A program made the translations under genes and the position numbers. Positions 1 through 5,873 of a stretch of DNA of 11,415 nt are shown piece after piece. How positions within the stretch are numbered: position 1 is the stretch's first letter; every line of letters starts with the position of its first letter. Origin of the DNA: CAIRYW01 sp964555825 (lineage in GTDB: Bacteria; Patescibacteriota; Minisyncoccia; Phycocordibacterales; CAIRYW01); assembly GCA_964555825.1 (NCBI GenBank), contig CAZKTY010000028.1:1-11415 (forward strand), given 5' to 3'. The notes below the pieces were generated by a model that ran no database searches, was not told where the DNA came from, and worked only from the letters and a program-made list of their open reading frames with translations.

Positions 1-90
1 ATCTAATACTGTATCAACAACAGACTCTGCCTGCACTTTTGTGCCACCGAGTATGCCGTGAACTGCTTCTACAATACCTTGCTTGTTCAT
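1..90 (-). CDS. HU-family DNA-binding protein, N-terminal part (runs off the window)
   Basis: The first 30 codons of a minus-strand gene start at an ATG complementary to 88-90. The peptide begins MNKQGIVEAV and continues to AESVVDTVLD at the window edge, which matches the first two helices of HU/IHF proteins (MNK..LI.AVA, then ..A...V..VLD). HU proteins are about 90 residue dimers that bend and compact DNA, so about two-thirds of the gene, including the DNA-binding beta arms, is missing here. A strong sigma-70-type promoter lies about 50 bases upstream. There is no Shine-Dalgarno sequence before the start. HU and IHF subunits cannot be told apart from this fragment. Confidence 0.8.
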   Translation of the reverse strand, partial: MNKQGIVEAVHGILGGTKVQAESVVDTVLD

Positions 91-138
91 GTGTTTAGTA
101 ATTTAAATTGTTAAATTCGACCTTCAAAAGCTATCCTA

Positions 139-166
139 ATTATAGATTAAGCCATATTTTAAGCAA
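139..166 (-). promoter_or_regulatory. Sigma-70-type promoter of the HU gene
   Basis: Read on the minus strand, TTGCTT (161-166) is followed by a 16-base spacer and a perfect TATAAT (139-144). Transcription would start near 132, giving a leader of about 40 bases to the HU start codon. Confidence 0.65.
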
Positions 167-193
167 ATGGGGCAAAAGAGACAAAATGTTAAC

Positions 194-233
194 AAAAAAA
201 CACTGCATTGTTTTCAAATAATGCAGTGTTTTT
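194..233 (-). terminator. Rho-independent terminator of rny
   Basis: A hairpin 16 bases after the rny stop codon. The core is CACTGCATT (201-209) paired with AATGCAGTG (220-228), extended by A/T pairs on both sides, with a 10-base loop (210-219). On the minus strand the 3' arm runs into a T tract (complement of the A run 194-200), as expected for an intrinsic terminator. Confidence 0.85.
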
Positions 234-248
234 CCTTAAAATATTTTA

Positions 249-1778
249 TTACCTTGCTATTTCTACAACTTTATTTTCTCGGATGACTGTTACTCTGATC
301 TCACCTGGATATTTCAATTCACTTTCGATCTTTTTTGCGATATTTTTTGCAAGTTCAAAAGCTTGTAGATCATTAATTTCAGAAGGTCTTACAAATACTC
401 TTATTTCTCTTCCTGCTTGAAGGGCGTAAGCTTTTTCTATTCCTCCAAAACTATTTGCGATTGCCTCTAGATCGCCGAGTCTCTTTAAGTAATTCTCAAC
501 ACTATCCCTTCTTGCTCCTGGTCTACCTCCGGAAATTGCATCAGCTGTCTGAACGATCCTAGATTCCAGCGTTTCATAAGGATATTCCTCATGGTGAGCT
601 TCCATTGATTTGATTATTTCATCACTGGCACCGAATTTTTGAAGGATCCTTCTTCCAATTTCGACGTGAGTTCCTTGAACCTCATGGTCAACAGCTTTTC
701 CGATATCGTGAAGTAATGCTCCTGCTTTTGCGACCTGTATATTTGCTCCCAATTCTTCTGCTATCATTCCTGCGATATGAGCCATCTCGATCGAGTGTTG
801 CAAGACATTCTGTCCATAACTTGTTCTGAAGTAAAGTCTACCTAATATCGCAATGATCCTTGGATCGAGATTAAAGACTCCACATTCGAAGGCTGCTTGT
901 TCACCTTTTTCTTTTATGATCTTATTTATTTCTCCTTTTGCTTTCTCAACTTCTTTCTCGATCTTCACTGGTTGGATCCTTCCATCGATGATCAGATTCT
1001 CTAAGGCAACTTTTGCTACAGCTCTTCTGATAGGATCAAAACATGAAATTGTGATCGTTCCAGGAGTATCGTCAACAATCACTTCAACTCCTGTCTCTCT
1101 TTCGAAAGATTTTATATTTCTTCCTTCTTTTCCTATGATCTTTCCTTTAAGTTCGTCAGAAGGAATGTTGACTGAAGTAGTAAAGATATCTGGACTTACA
1201 GAGTTTGCTAGACGTTGAATAGAAGTTGTAAGGATCGCTTTAGCCTTTTGTTCAAGGCGTTCCTCCCCATTCTGTTCGATCTTTCGGATCCTTGTTAGGA
1301 TAGCTTCCTCTTGTTCGACTTCCGTTTCTTTTACGATCTTTTCAAAAGCTTCGTCGTGAGTCATCTTTGCAATTTTTTCTAATTCTTGCCTCTTTGATGC
1401 CTCCATTGTGTCTATTTTGTCCTTCTTCTCTTTAAGTTCAACTATCTTTCCTTTCATTTCTTCAACTTCTTTTTCGATATCAGACTGTCTTCTGTCCAAA
1501 AGACCTTCTTTTGCGATGAGTCTGTCTTCTGTCTTTTTTATCTTTTCATCTTTTTCCTTTAATTCTTCACGAACAGATTTCAAGGTTTGAGCAGCCTCTT
1601 CCTCTGCACCTAAAGTTATCTTCTTTGCCTCTTCTTTAGCATTAAGCATCAACTGTTTGATGTCATGCTCGATAGTGCCTTTTTTGCTCAAGGCTAAGAG
1701 TACTCGAAAGAAATATCCGAGTGCGATACCTATTACCCCTGCTAGGGCCACAAGTACGAATACAAGTTTTAATGACAT
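249..1778 (-). CDS. rny: Ribonuclease Y (membrane-anchored endoribonuclease)
   Basis: This 509-residue protein is close to the usual RNase Y length of about 520. Domain order is as in the family: an N-terminal membrane helix (about residues 4-28), a long charged coiled coil (about 35-185, rich in E, K and R), a KH RNA-binding domain with GKIIGKEGRNI (212-222), and an HD metal-dependent hydrolase domain with the His-Asp pair in LLHDIGK (H357, D358). RNase Y starts mRNA decay and processing from the inner face of the membrane in bacteria without RNase E. The ATG at 1778 is chosen because the membrane helix follows directly. It is a single-gene unit: its own promoter near 1910-1938, an unusual leader, and a terminator right after the stop. 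All key motifs are present, so an active enzyme is likely. Confidence 0.97.
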   Translation of the reverse strand: MSLKLVFVLVALAGVIGIALGYFFRVLLALSKKGTIEHDIKQLMLNAKEEAKKITLGAEEEAAQTLKSVREELKEKDEKIKKTEDRLIAKEGLLDRRQSDIEKEVEEMKGKIVELKEKKDKIDTMEASKRQELEKIAKMTHDEAFEKIVKETEVEQEEAILTRIRKIEQNGEERLEQKAKAILTTSIQRLANSVSPDIFTTSVNIPSDELKGKIIGKEGRNIKSFERETGVEVIVDDTPGTITISCFDPIRRAVAKVALENLIIDGRIQPVKIEKEVEKAKGEINKIIKEKGEQAAFECGVFNLDPRIIAILGRLYFRTSYGQNVLQHSIEMAHIAGMIAEELGANIQVAKAGALLHDIGKAVDHEVQGTHVEIGRRILQKFGASDEIIKSMEAHHEEYPYETLESRIVQTADAISGGRPGARRDSVENYLKRLGDLEAIANSFGGIEKAYALQAGREIRVFVRPSEINDLQAFELAKNIAKKIESELKYPGEIRVTVIRENKVVEIAR

Positions 1779-1795
1779 AAGCGATTAATTCGCTT
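1779..1795 (-). promoter_or_regulatory. Small inverted repeat abutting the rny start codon
   Basis: AAGCGA (1779-1784) and TCGCTT (1790-1795) are perfect inverted copies around a 5-base loop. On the rny transcript the 3' arm ends at the base just before AUG. The hairpin would sit where the ribosome lands, and there is no Shine-Dalgarno sequence. A role in controlling rny translation is inference only; a 6-bp stem is weak. Confidence 0.35.
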
Positions 1796-1895
1796 CCAGT
1801 TGATCTTTGCCGTTTATAAGTTTTTTGGAAATAAAAGTCATCTTTTTCTCAGAAAACGTCTCGGAATTTCTAGTTGCGAAAATATAAATTAACAT
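1785..1895 (-). CDS. Possible 36-codon leader peptide upstream of rny
   Basis: An ATG-initiated frame begins about 8 bases after the predicted rny transcription start and reads MLIYIFATRN...KDQLEAN before a TAA at 1785-1787. It ends 6 bases before the rny start codon, with its stop inside the small hairpin there. I recognise no family. The placement would suit a translated leader whose ribosomes open the hairpin and feed rny. A chance open frame of this length in AT-rich DNA is quite possible, so this is a candidate only. Confidence 0.25.
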   Translation of the reverse strand: MLIYIFATRNSETFSEKKMTFISKKLINGKDQLEAN

Positions 1896-1909
1896 AGTAA
1901 TGAGTCTAT

Positions 1910-1938
1910 ACTATACATAAAGAAAGAAAATTTGTCCA
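1910..1938 (-). promoter_or_regulatory. Sigma-70-type promoter of rny
   Basis: On the minus strand TGGACA (1933-1938), a 17-base spacer and TATAGT (1910-1915) each match consensus in five of six positions. The predicted start near 1903 gives a leader of about 125 bases, long for this window. The stretch 1779-2050 holds this promoter, the leader with its possible small frame, and the clpP terminator; I see no other gene in it. Confidence 0.55.
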
Positions 1939-1987
1939 CGGAGGCAAAAATAATTTGTCAAGGGTCATTTTTCTCGAAAATAGATAG

Positions 1988-2019
1988 AACAAAGTCGTAC
2001 TTTGAGGTACGACTTTGTT
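1988..2019 (-). terminator. Terminator-like hairpin after clpP
   Basis: A perfect 13-bp stem, AACAAAGTCGTAC (1988-2000) with its exact complement (2007-2019), and a 6-base loop, 31 bases past the clpP stop. On the clpP strand the following bases are only moderately T-rich (CTATCTATTTTC), so termination may be less efficient than at the other terminators here. Confidence 0.65.
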
Positions 2020-2050
2020 AAGTTATTGATATAGAGTAGAAAGTCTTTAC

Positions 2051-2626
2051 TTAGATGACCTTGTCTATGATCCCGTATTTTTTTGCTTCGTCAGATGACA
2101 TAAAGAAGTCTCGGTCTCCGTCTTTTTCGATCTTTGGAAGAGGTTGTCCTGTATTTTTTGATAGTATCTTATTCAAAACCTCTCTGTTTTTCAATATCCT
2201 CTTTGCGCTTATTTCAATATCGGAAGCTTGTCCTTCTGCTCCTCCATGCGGTTGGTGGATCATTATCTCTGAATTCTCTAAGGCAAATCTCTTTCCTTTT
2301 TGACCAGCTGATAATATCACGGCTCCCATTGAAGCTGCCATTCCTACACAAACTGTAGAAACATCATTTTTTATGTGATTCATTGTATCAATGATCGCAA
2401 GTCCTGATGTTATCACTCCTCCTGGTGAATTTATGTACAGGGTAATATCTTTTTTCGGGTCTTCTGATTGAAGAAAAAGAAGTTGTGCTATCACTGTGCT
2501 TGCAACTGCATCGTCGATCGGTCCTCCAAGGAAAATGATATTTTCTTTTAGGAGTCTGGAGTAGATATCATAAGCTCTTTCACCAGAAGAGGTCTTTTCT
2601 ATAACTGTTGGGATCAAATATGACAT
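2051..2626 (-). CDS. clpP: ATP-dependent Clp protease proteolytic subunit
   Basis: A 191-residue serine peptidase of the ClpP family at normal length. The catalytic triad is visible at the expected spacing: Ser99 in GMAASMGA, His124 in MIHQPHGG, and Asp173 in DRDFFMSSDEA. The family landmarks YINSPGG (64-70) and YGIID (184-188) are also present. ClpP forms a double seven-subunit barrel that degrades unfolded proteins fed by ClpX or ClpC ATPases. No Clp ATPase gene is next to it, unlike the common clpP-clpX pairing. There is no visible propeptide beyond the first few residues. An extended -10 promoter lies just upstream, and the gene diverges from def. There is no Shine-Dalgarno sequence. Confidence 0.97.
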   Translation of the reverse strand: MSYLIPTVIEKTSSGERAYDIYSRLLKENIIFLGGPIDDAVASTVIAQLLFLQSEDPKKDITLYINSPGGVITSGLAIIDTMNHIKNDVSTVCVGMAASMGAVILSAGQKGKRFALENSEIMIHQPHGGAEGQASDIEISAKRILKNREVLNKILSKNTGQPLPKIEKDGDRDFFMSSDEAKKYGIIDKVI

Positions 2627-2662
2627 ATTTTGTTGAATTTAAGATTTATAAAGTTCTGGTAG

Positions 2663-2689
2663 ATTATATCAGATTATGGATCGGGTCAA
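2663..2689 (-). promoter_or_regulatory. Extended -10 promoter of clpP
   Basis: On the minus strand TGATATAAT is a perfect extended -10 (TATAAT at 2663-2668). TTGACC (2684-2689) lies 15 bases further up, slightly close, which the extended -10 would offset. The leader to the clpP ATG is about 30 bases. Confidence 0.65.
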
Positions 2690-2742
2690 TTTATTCTGAT
2701 ATTCACTGTTTAATGAAAGGATTAACGAGGGATTTTTCATAG

Positions 2743-2748
2743 TATAAT
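2743..2748 (+). promoter_or_regulatory. -10 box of def, implying a leaderless mRNA
   Basis: A perfect TATAAT lies 7 bases before the ATG at 2756, so transcription should begin at or within a base of that ATG. No good -35 hexamer is seen 16-18 bases above; the best is a poor GATTAA-like sequence near 2720. The box overlaps the alternative ATG at 2747, which therefore could not be a start codon if this promoter is real. Confidence 0.5.
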
Positions 2749-2755
2749 GAGATCC

Positions 2756-3277
2756 ATGAGTAAACGCCTTAAGATATTGGAGATCGGGGATAAAAGACTT
2801 TGGAAAGATTCTAAGAAAATAAAAGATCCTCGATCAAAAAAGATCTTGGACTTAGCGAAAGGTCTGGTAAATATCTGTAAAAGATCAACAGGTGTTGGAA
2901 TTTCTGCTCCACAGGTAGGAGAAAATATTGATATGTTCGTCATTTTATCAAGACCTAGCAAAAAATATAAGAAAGTCCCCAATTTTGGTCCCGAGGTAGT
3001 CATAAATCCGAAGATCTTAAGCAAGTCTGAAAAACAGGTAAAAGCTTTTGAAGGATGTCTTTCTATCCCTGGTATAAGGGCGAAAGTTCTGAGACATAAA
3101 AATATTGAAGTTTCATACACAAATATCAAAGGTGAAATGATAAAAAGGAAATTCTCAGATTTTGTTGCAAGGATATTTCAGCATGAGTTTGATCATTTAA
3201 GAGGGATATTGATATTAGATCGTGCAGATCCAAAAGAATTTTTCTCAGAAAAAGAATTTAAAAAAATAAATAAATAA
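2756..3277 (+). CDS. def: Peptide deformylase
   Basis: Peptide deformylase removes the formyl group from the N-terminal methionine of new proteins as they leave the ribosome. Numbered from this start (173 residues), all three family motifs are present: GVGISAPQVG (46-55), EGCLSIP (99-105) and QHEFDH (142-147). Metal ligands are Cys101, His143 and His147, with catalytic Glu144. The C-terminal tail is short and lysine-rich. An ATG nine bases upstream (2747) is in frame, but it lies inside a TATAAT box and would add only MRS, so the second ATG is preferred. The gene diverges from clpP, and no terminator hairpin is visible before the next gene 43 bases downstream. Confidence 0.95.
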   Translation: MSKRLKILEIGDKRLWKDSKKIKDPRSKKILDLAKGLVNICKRSTGVGISAPQVGENIDMFVILSRPSKKYKKVPNFGPEVVINPKILSKSEKQVKAFEGCLSIPGIRAKVLRHKNIEVSYTNIKGEMIKRKFSDFVARIFQHEFDHLRGILILDRADPKEFFSEKEFKKINK

Positions 3278-3320
3278 GAAAACTTGCATTTCACGGATAA
3301 TTTTTATATCCTGAAAATAT

Positions 3321-3743
3321 ATGTTGTTCTTTTTTCTTCTCAAGCTATTCAGTTTCGTTTTTATTTTGTCTATCGGGCTTTATCTTCTTTTTCTTTCTGA
3401 GATCCGTGTATGGAGATTCAAAAAGAAAGTTTCTAGATTGATAGAGTGGGCAAAAGAGAACCCAAACTTATATACGACCGAACCAGAACCACTTCGACTT
3501 ATTAAGTCGATGAATAAGCTTCGCAGGAAGTTAGTGGGTAATTGGCCTAGGTATATTGAAAAACCTCAAGTGGTCATCTTAATGCTACGTCGTTTGGAAT
3601 GGTATCCAAATTCATATTGGGATATTTCAGGGCGTGCTTTAGAAAAGATGCTTAAAGGTGAAGATATTCCGGAAGGAGCAACACAGGAGATAATCCTTCG
3701 TGTTGATCCTTCTGAAGTTCGTTTGCCATATGCCCTTAAATAA
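3321..3743 (+). CDS. Small membrane-anchored protein of unknown function
   Basis: I do not recognise this 140-residue protein. The N-terminus is one strong hydrophobic helix (about residues 2-27, rich in Phe and Leu), followed by a basic stretch (RVWRFKKKVSR) that should hold the rest in the cytoplasm. The soluble part contains KSMNKLRRKLVG, a Trp/Tyr-rich middle (LEWYPNSYWDISG) and ends in DPSEVRLPYALK. It looks like an ordinary conserved protein in codon use and composition. It sits 43 bases after def and ends in its own terminator, part of which overlaps its last codons. The neighbourhood (def, rsmE) is translational, but that alone does not assign a role. The start ATG has no Shine-Dalgarno sequence; a weak TTGCAT/TATATC promoter may lie at 3284-3310. 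Confidence 0.8.
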   Translation: MLFFFLLKLFSFVFILSIGLYLLFLSEIRVWRFKKKVSRLIEWAKENPNLYTTEPEPLRLIKSMNKLRRKLVGNWPRYIEKPQVVILMLRRLEWYPNSYWDISGRALEKMLKGEDIPEGATQEIILRVDPSEVRLPYALK

Positions 3744-3757
3744 TAAGGGCATTTTTT
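3731..3757 (+). terminator. Rho-independent terminator overlapping a stop codon
   Basis: TGCCCTTA (3731-3738) pairs with TAAGGGCA (3744-3751) around AATAA, followed by six T. The 5' arm encodes the last residues of the preceding gene and the loop contains its TAA stop (3741-3743). Confidence 0.9.
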
Positions 3758-3790
3758 ATACTTGATATTTAATATGTTAAACTCATTCCT

Positions 3791-4474
3791 ATGAGACTTC
3801 ATAGATTTTATATAAAAGAGAACATCAATTTAGATAAAGAATTGGTCATTCAAGATAAAGACCTTATAAATCAGGTAAGAAATGTCTTTCGGATGAAAAA
3901 AAATGATAGGGTCATTTTTTTTGATGGAAGTGGTATGGACTTTGTATCTGAGATATTGGTCCTTGAAAAAAATAAGATGATCGTTATTCCGAAAGAGGAA
4001 AAAGAGGCTGTGATCCTTAAAAAAAATATAACTTTGTTTCAGGTACTAGTAAAAAAAGATAATTTTGAATTTATAGCTGAAAAATGTACTGAAGTTGGAG
4101 TATCAAGTATTGTCCCTGTTATTTCTGAGAGATCAGAAAAGAAAAGTGTGAATATTGAAAGAATAGAAAAGATATTAAAAGAGGCAAGTGAACAGTCTGG
4201 CAGAGCGATCATTCCAAAGATATCTTCCGTGATAAAATTTATTGATCTTCCTTTTGAAGAGGTCACTATTTTCGCAGCAGATCTTGGAGGGGAAGATGTT
4301 AAAGAAATTAATTTTCCAGATGGATGCGGTATTCTGATAGGACCAGAAGGAGGTTTTTCTGAAGAAGAAAGAATGTTCCTCAAAGAAAAAGGTGTAAAGA
4401 GTTTTTCTTTGGGAGAAACTGTCCTTAGAGCTGAAACAGCTGCAATCGTTGCAAGTGCTTTCTCTATAAAATAA
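3791..4474 (+). CDS. rsmE: 16S rRNA (uracil-1498-N3)-methyltransferase
   Basis: A 227-residue RsmE-family SPOUT methyltransferase, near the usual 240. It methylates N3 of U1498 in 16S rRNA, at the decoding centre of the 30S subunit, using S-adenosylmethionine. The N-terminal part is a PUA-like RNA-binding domain (RFYI near the start, then RNVFRMKKND and FFDGSG). The trefoil-knot domain carries KCTEVGV (98-104), ERSEKK (113-118), EASEQSGR (131-138), GPEGGFS (184-190) and LGETVLRAETA (207-217); the last two form the cofactor pocket. It follows a terminator, so it should have its own promoter in 3758-3790, but only poor matches are seen there (TATGTT at 3773-3778). No Shine-Dalgarno sequence. 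Confidence 0.96.
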   Translation: MRLHRFYIKENINLDKELVIQDKDLINQVRNVFRMKKNDRVIFFDGSGMDFVSEILVLEKNKMIVIPKEEKEAVILKKNITLFQVLVKKDNFEFIAEKCTEVGVSSIVPVISERSEKKSVNIERIEKILKEASEQSGRAIIPKISSVIKFIDLPFEEVTIFAADLGGEDVKEINFPDGCGILIGPEGGFSEEERMFLKEKGVKSFSLGETVLRAETAAIVASAFSIK

Positions 4475-4507
4475 AAGACCTCATGATCTAGTGAGGTCTT
4501 TTATTTT
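4468..4507. terminator. Two-way terminator between rsmE and tig
   Basis: A perfect 16-bp stem: 4468-4483 (A-rich, then GACCTCA) with 4492-4507 (TGAGGTC, then T-rich), with an 8-base loop. Each arm gives the T tract for one strand, so it serves the converging rsmE (plus) and tig (minus). The rsmE stop codon (4472-4474) lies inside the 5' arm. Confidence 0.9.
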
Positions 4508-4527
4508 ATCTCTTTATTTATTAATAG

Positions 4528-5532
4528 TTATTCGCTTTTCTCAAGGAATTTGAAGACCTCTTCTTTTGTTAGAAGATCTTCAATGAAAGCTCTTGTCCTA
4601 TCTTCGTCAGCTTCTGGATAATGTTCTTTAAGGTGAGCAACTTCTTTTTCTGTCTCATCTTTTGGTGCCTTGAGATCTTCTTTCTTTGATATCTCAATGA
4701 GTAATATCTCTCCTTTTACTCTTTTCTCAGCTTTTTCTCTCCAATCAGTTCGGACGGTCTCTTCTGTCTTTCCAGACTCTTTTTTGTATTGTTCAAATGT
4801 AAAACCTTGTCTTGATAGGGTGCTAGAAAATTCATTAGTCATTTTATCTAACTCTTCTTCTACCAAAATATCTGGGATCTCCAGTTTGCTTTCTTTTATT
4901 ATCTCATCAAGGATCTTTACTCTCTTTTCTTCTTTAGCTTTTAGTTCCTTTTCCTTTTCTAAGTTTTCTTTTAGCTTAACTGTAAAGTCTGTAACATCCT
5001 TGAAGTCTCCAAGTTTTTTAACAAAATCATCTGAAAGTTCTGCCTTCTCAACACCTTCTGTCTTTTCTCTGTATTTTTTGAGTTCATCAATAGCATCTGA
5101 GACCTCTTTTTCTGTTACTTCTATTGATATTTTTTCTTTAGCTATCTTTGGCGCAATTTTTTTGTAATCTGCTAGATCCACTTCTGGGTAAACATCAGTT
5201 TTTATTATTACTTCAGCTGTTTTTCCTTTTTCAAGCGATGTAACTGCTATTTTTGGTCTCCCTAATGTGAAAAGTTTTTTCTCTTCGATGATCTTTGGGT
5301 ATTCCTCTCTTAATACTTCTTCAAGAGCTTCTTCAAGGATCGTCGCTTCTCCCAGTTTCTGGACTATTACATCTTCTGGGACCTTTCCTGGACGAAAACC
5401 ATCTAACTTTATGTCCTGGCTTAGAGACTTTAAGACAGAGGGTCTTTTTGCTTCTATTTCAGAACTTTCGATCTCAAGCTTGATCTCGATTTCTGACTTT
5501 GGCAACTTTGTGACTGAGATGATTTTTGACAT
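4528..5532 (-). CDS. tig: Trigger factor, short form lacking the FKBP-type PPIase domain
   Basis: Trigger factor is the ribosome-bound chaperone that meets new chains at the exit tunnel. This protein has 334 residues, about 100 fewer than typical full-length forms (about 430). The N-terminal ribosome-binding domain is clear, with the signature GFRPGKVP at 45-52. The usual linker follows (VTEKEVSDAIDELKKYREK, 139-157). Where the FKBP peptidyl-prolyl isomerase domain of about 90-100 residues should be, only about 20 residues occur before the C-terminal chaperone arms (from about 165), which begin at LSDDFVKKLG and include the helical NLEKEKELKAKEEKRVK segment. The reading frame is intact and both flanking domains align, so this is a domain loss and not a broken gene. 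The two membrane/exported genes upstream may be co-transcribed with it. It ends at the terminator shared with rsmE. Confidence 0.93.
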   Translation of the reverse strand: MSKIISVTKLPKSEIEIKLEIESSEIEAKRPSVLKSLSQDIKLDGFRPGKVPEDVIVQKLGEATILEEALEEVLREEYPKIIEEKKLFTLGRPKIAVTSLEKGKTAEVIIKTDVYPEVDLADYKKIAPKIAKEKISIEVTEKEVSDAIDELKKYREKTEGVEKAELSDDFVKKLGDFKDVTDFTVKLKENLEKEKELKAKEEKRVKILDEIIKESKLEIPDILVEEELDKMTNEFSSTLSRQGFTFEQYKKESGKTEETVRTDWREKAEKRVKGEILLIEISKKEDLKAPKDETEKEVAHLKEHYPEADEDRTRAFIEDLLTKEEVFKFLEKSE

Positions 5533-5543
5533 ATGTTTATTTT

Positions 5544-5561
5544 CTTAGATTAAGTTCTAAG
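5544..5561 (-). repeat. Small inverted repeat in the tig leader
   Basis: CTTAGA (5544-5549) and TCTAAG (5556-5561) are perfect inverted copies 6 bases apart, 12 bases before the tig start codon. Just upstream is a weak -10-like TAATAT on the minus strand (5562-5567). It could be a small hairpin in the leader or chance; the 74-base gap to the previous gene has no terminator. Confidence 0.25.
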
Positions 5562-5606
5562 ATATTACATTAATATATAAAAAAGGAAAGATAAATGACT
5601 TTTAGA

Positions 5607-5873
5607 CTATTTCGCTAAAGCTTTGTCCAGCGAGTCTAAGTTTTCGTGGATATCTGTACTTGAAGCTGAGTTCAGGTCCTTTAAAACACTTGCAAAGAAA
5701 GGGTCTATTGATGCTCCACTTGCTGCAGTTTGAGCTTTTTTGAGGGTCATAGATCTTTGGTTATAAAAATAGAGGGCTCCTGCTAGCAATACTAAAATTA
5801 TTATGATAATTCCAATAATACCCCCTATTCCTTCTTTTGGAGTTCCTATTTCTTTTTTTTCTTGATCTTCCAT
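5607..5873 (-). CDS. Small single-pass membrane protein, unknown function
   Basis: This 88-residue protein has a short charged N-terminus, a very hydrophobic Gly/Ile-rich helix (about 17-37, GIGGIIGIIIIILVLLAG) and a polar tail of about 50 residues ending in DSLDKALAK. Its ATG follows the TAA of the upstream gene with no base between, so translation is very likely coupled and the two products probably work together. The tail is Ala/Ser-rich and may lie outside the cell. I recognise no family; similar tiny one-helix proteins are common in Parcubacteria. The stop is TAG. tig starts 74 bases downstream with no terminator between. Confidence 0.8.
   Translation of the reverse strand: MEDQEKKEIGTPKEGIGGIIGIIIIILVLLAGALYFYNQRSMTLKKAQTAASGASIDPFFASVLKDLNSASSTDIHENLDSLDKALAK

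Noticed and set aside
853..1218. Open frame on the plus strand antisense to rny (121 codons)
   Set aside because: Same kind of Ser/Phe/Ile-rich shadow opposite a clear, full-length gene.
2747..2755. Upstream ATG of def (adds MRS)
   Set aside because: It lies within a perfect TATAAT -10 box and gives a poorer N-terminus than the ATG at 2756.
2737..3129. Open frame on the minus strand antisense to def (130 codons)
   Set aside because: It overlaps the conserved deformylase motifs and has no family features of its own.
3762..3783. TTGATA / TAAACT as a promoter for leaderless rsmE
   Set aside because: The spacer would be only 10 bases, too short for a sigma-70-type promoter.
4670..5167. Long open frame on the plus strand antisense to tig (165 codons)
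   Set aside because: It is a Ser/Phe-rich mirror of the Lys/Glu-rich trigger factor coding strand and has no promoter or recognisable domain.
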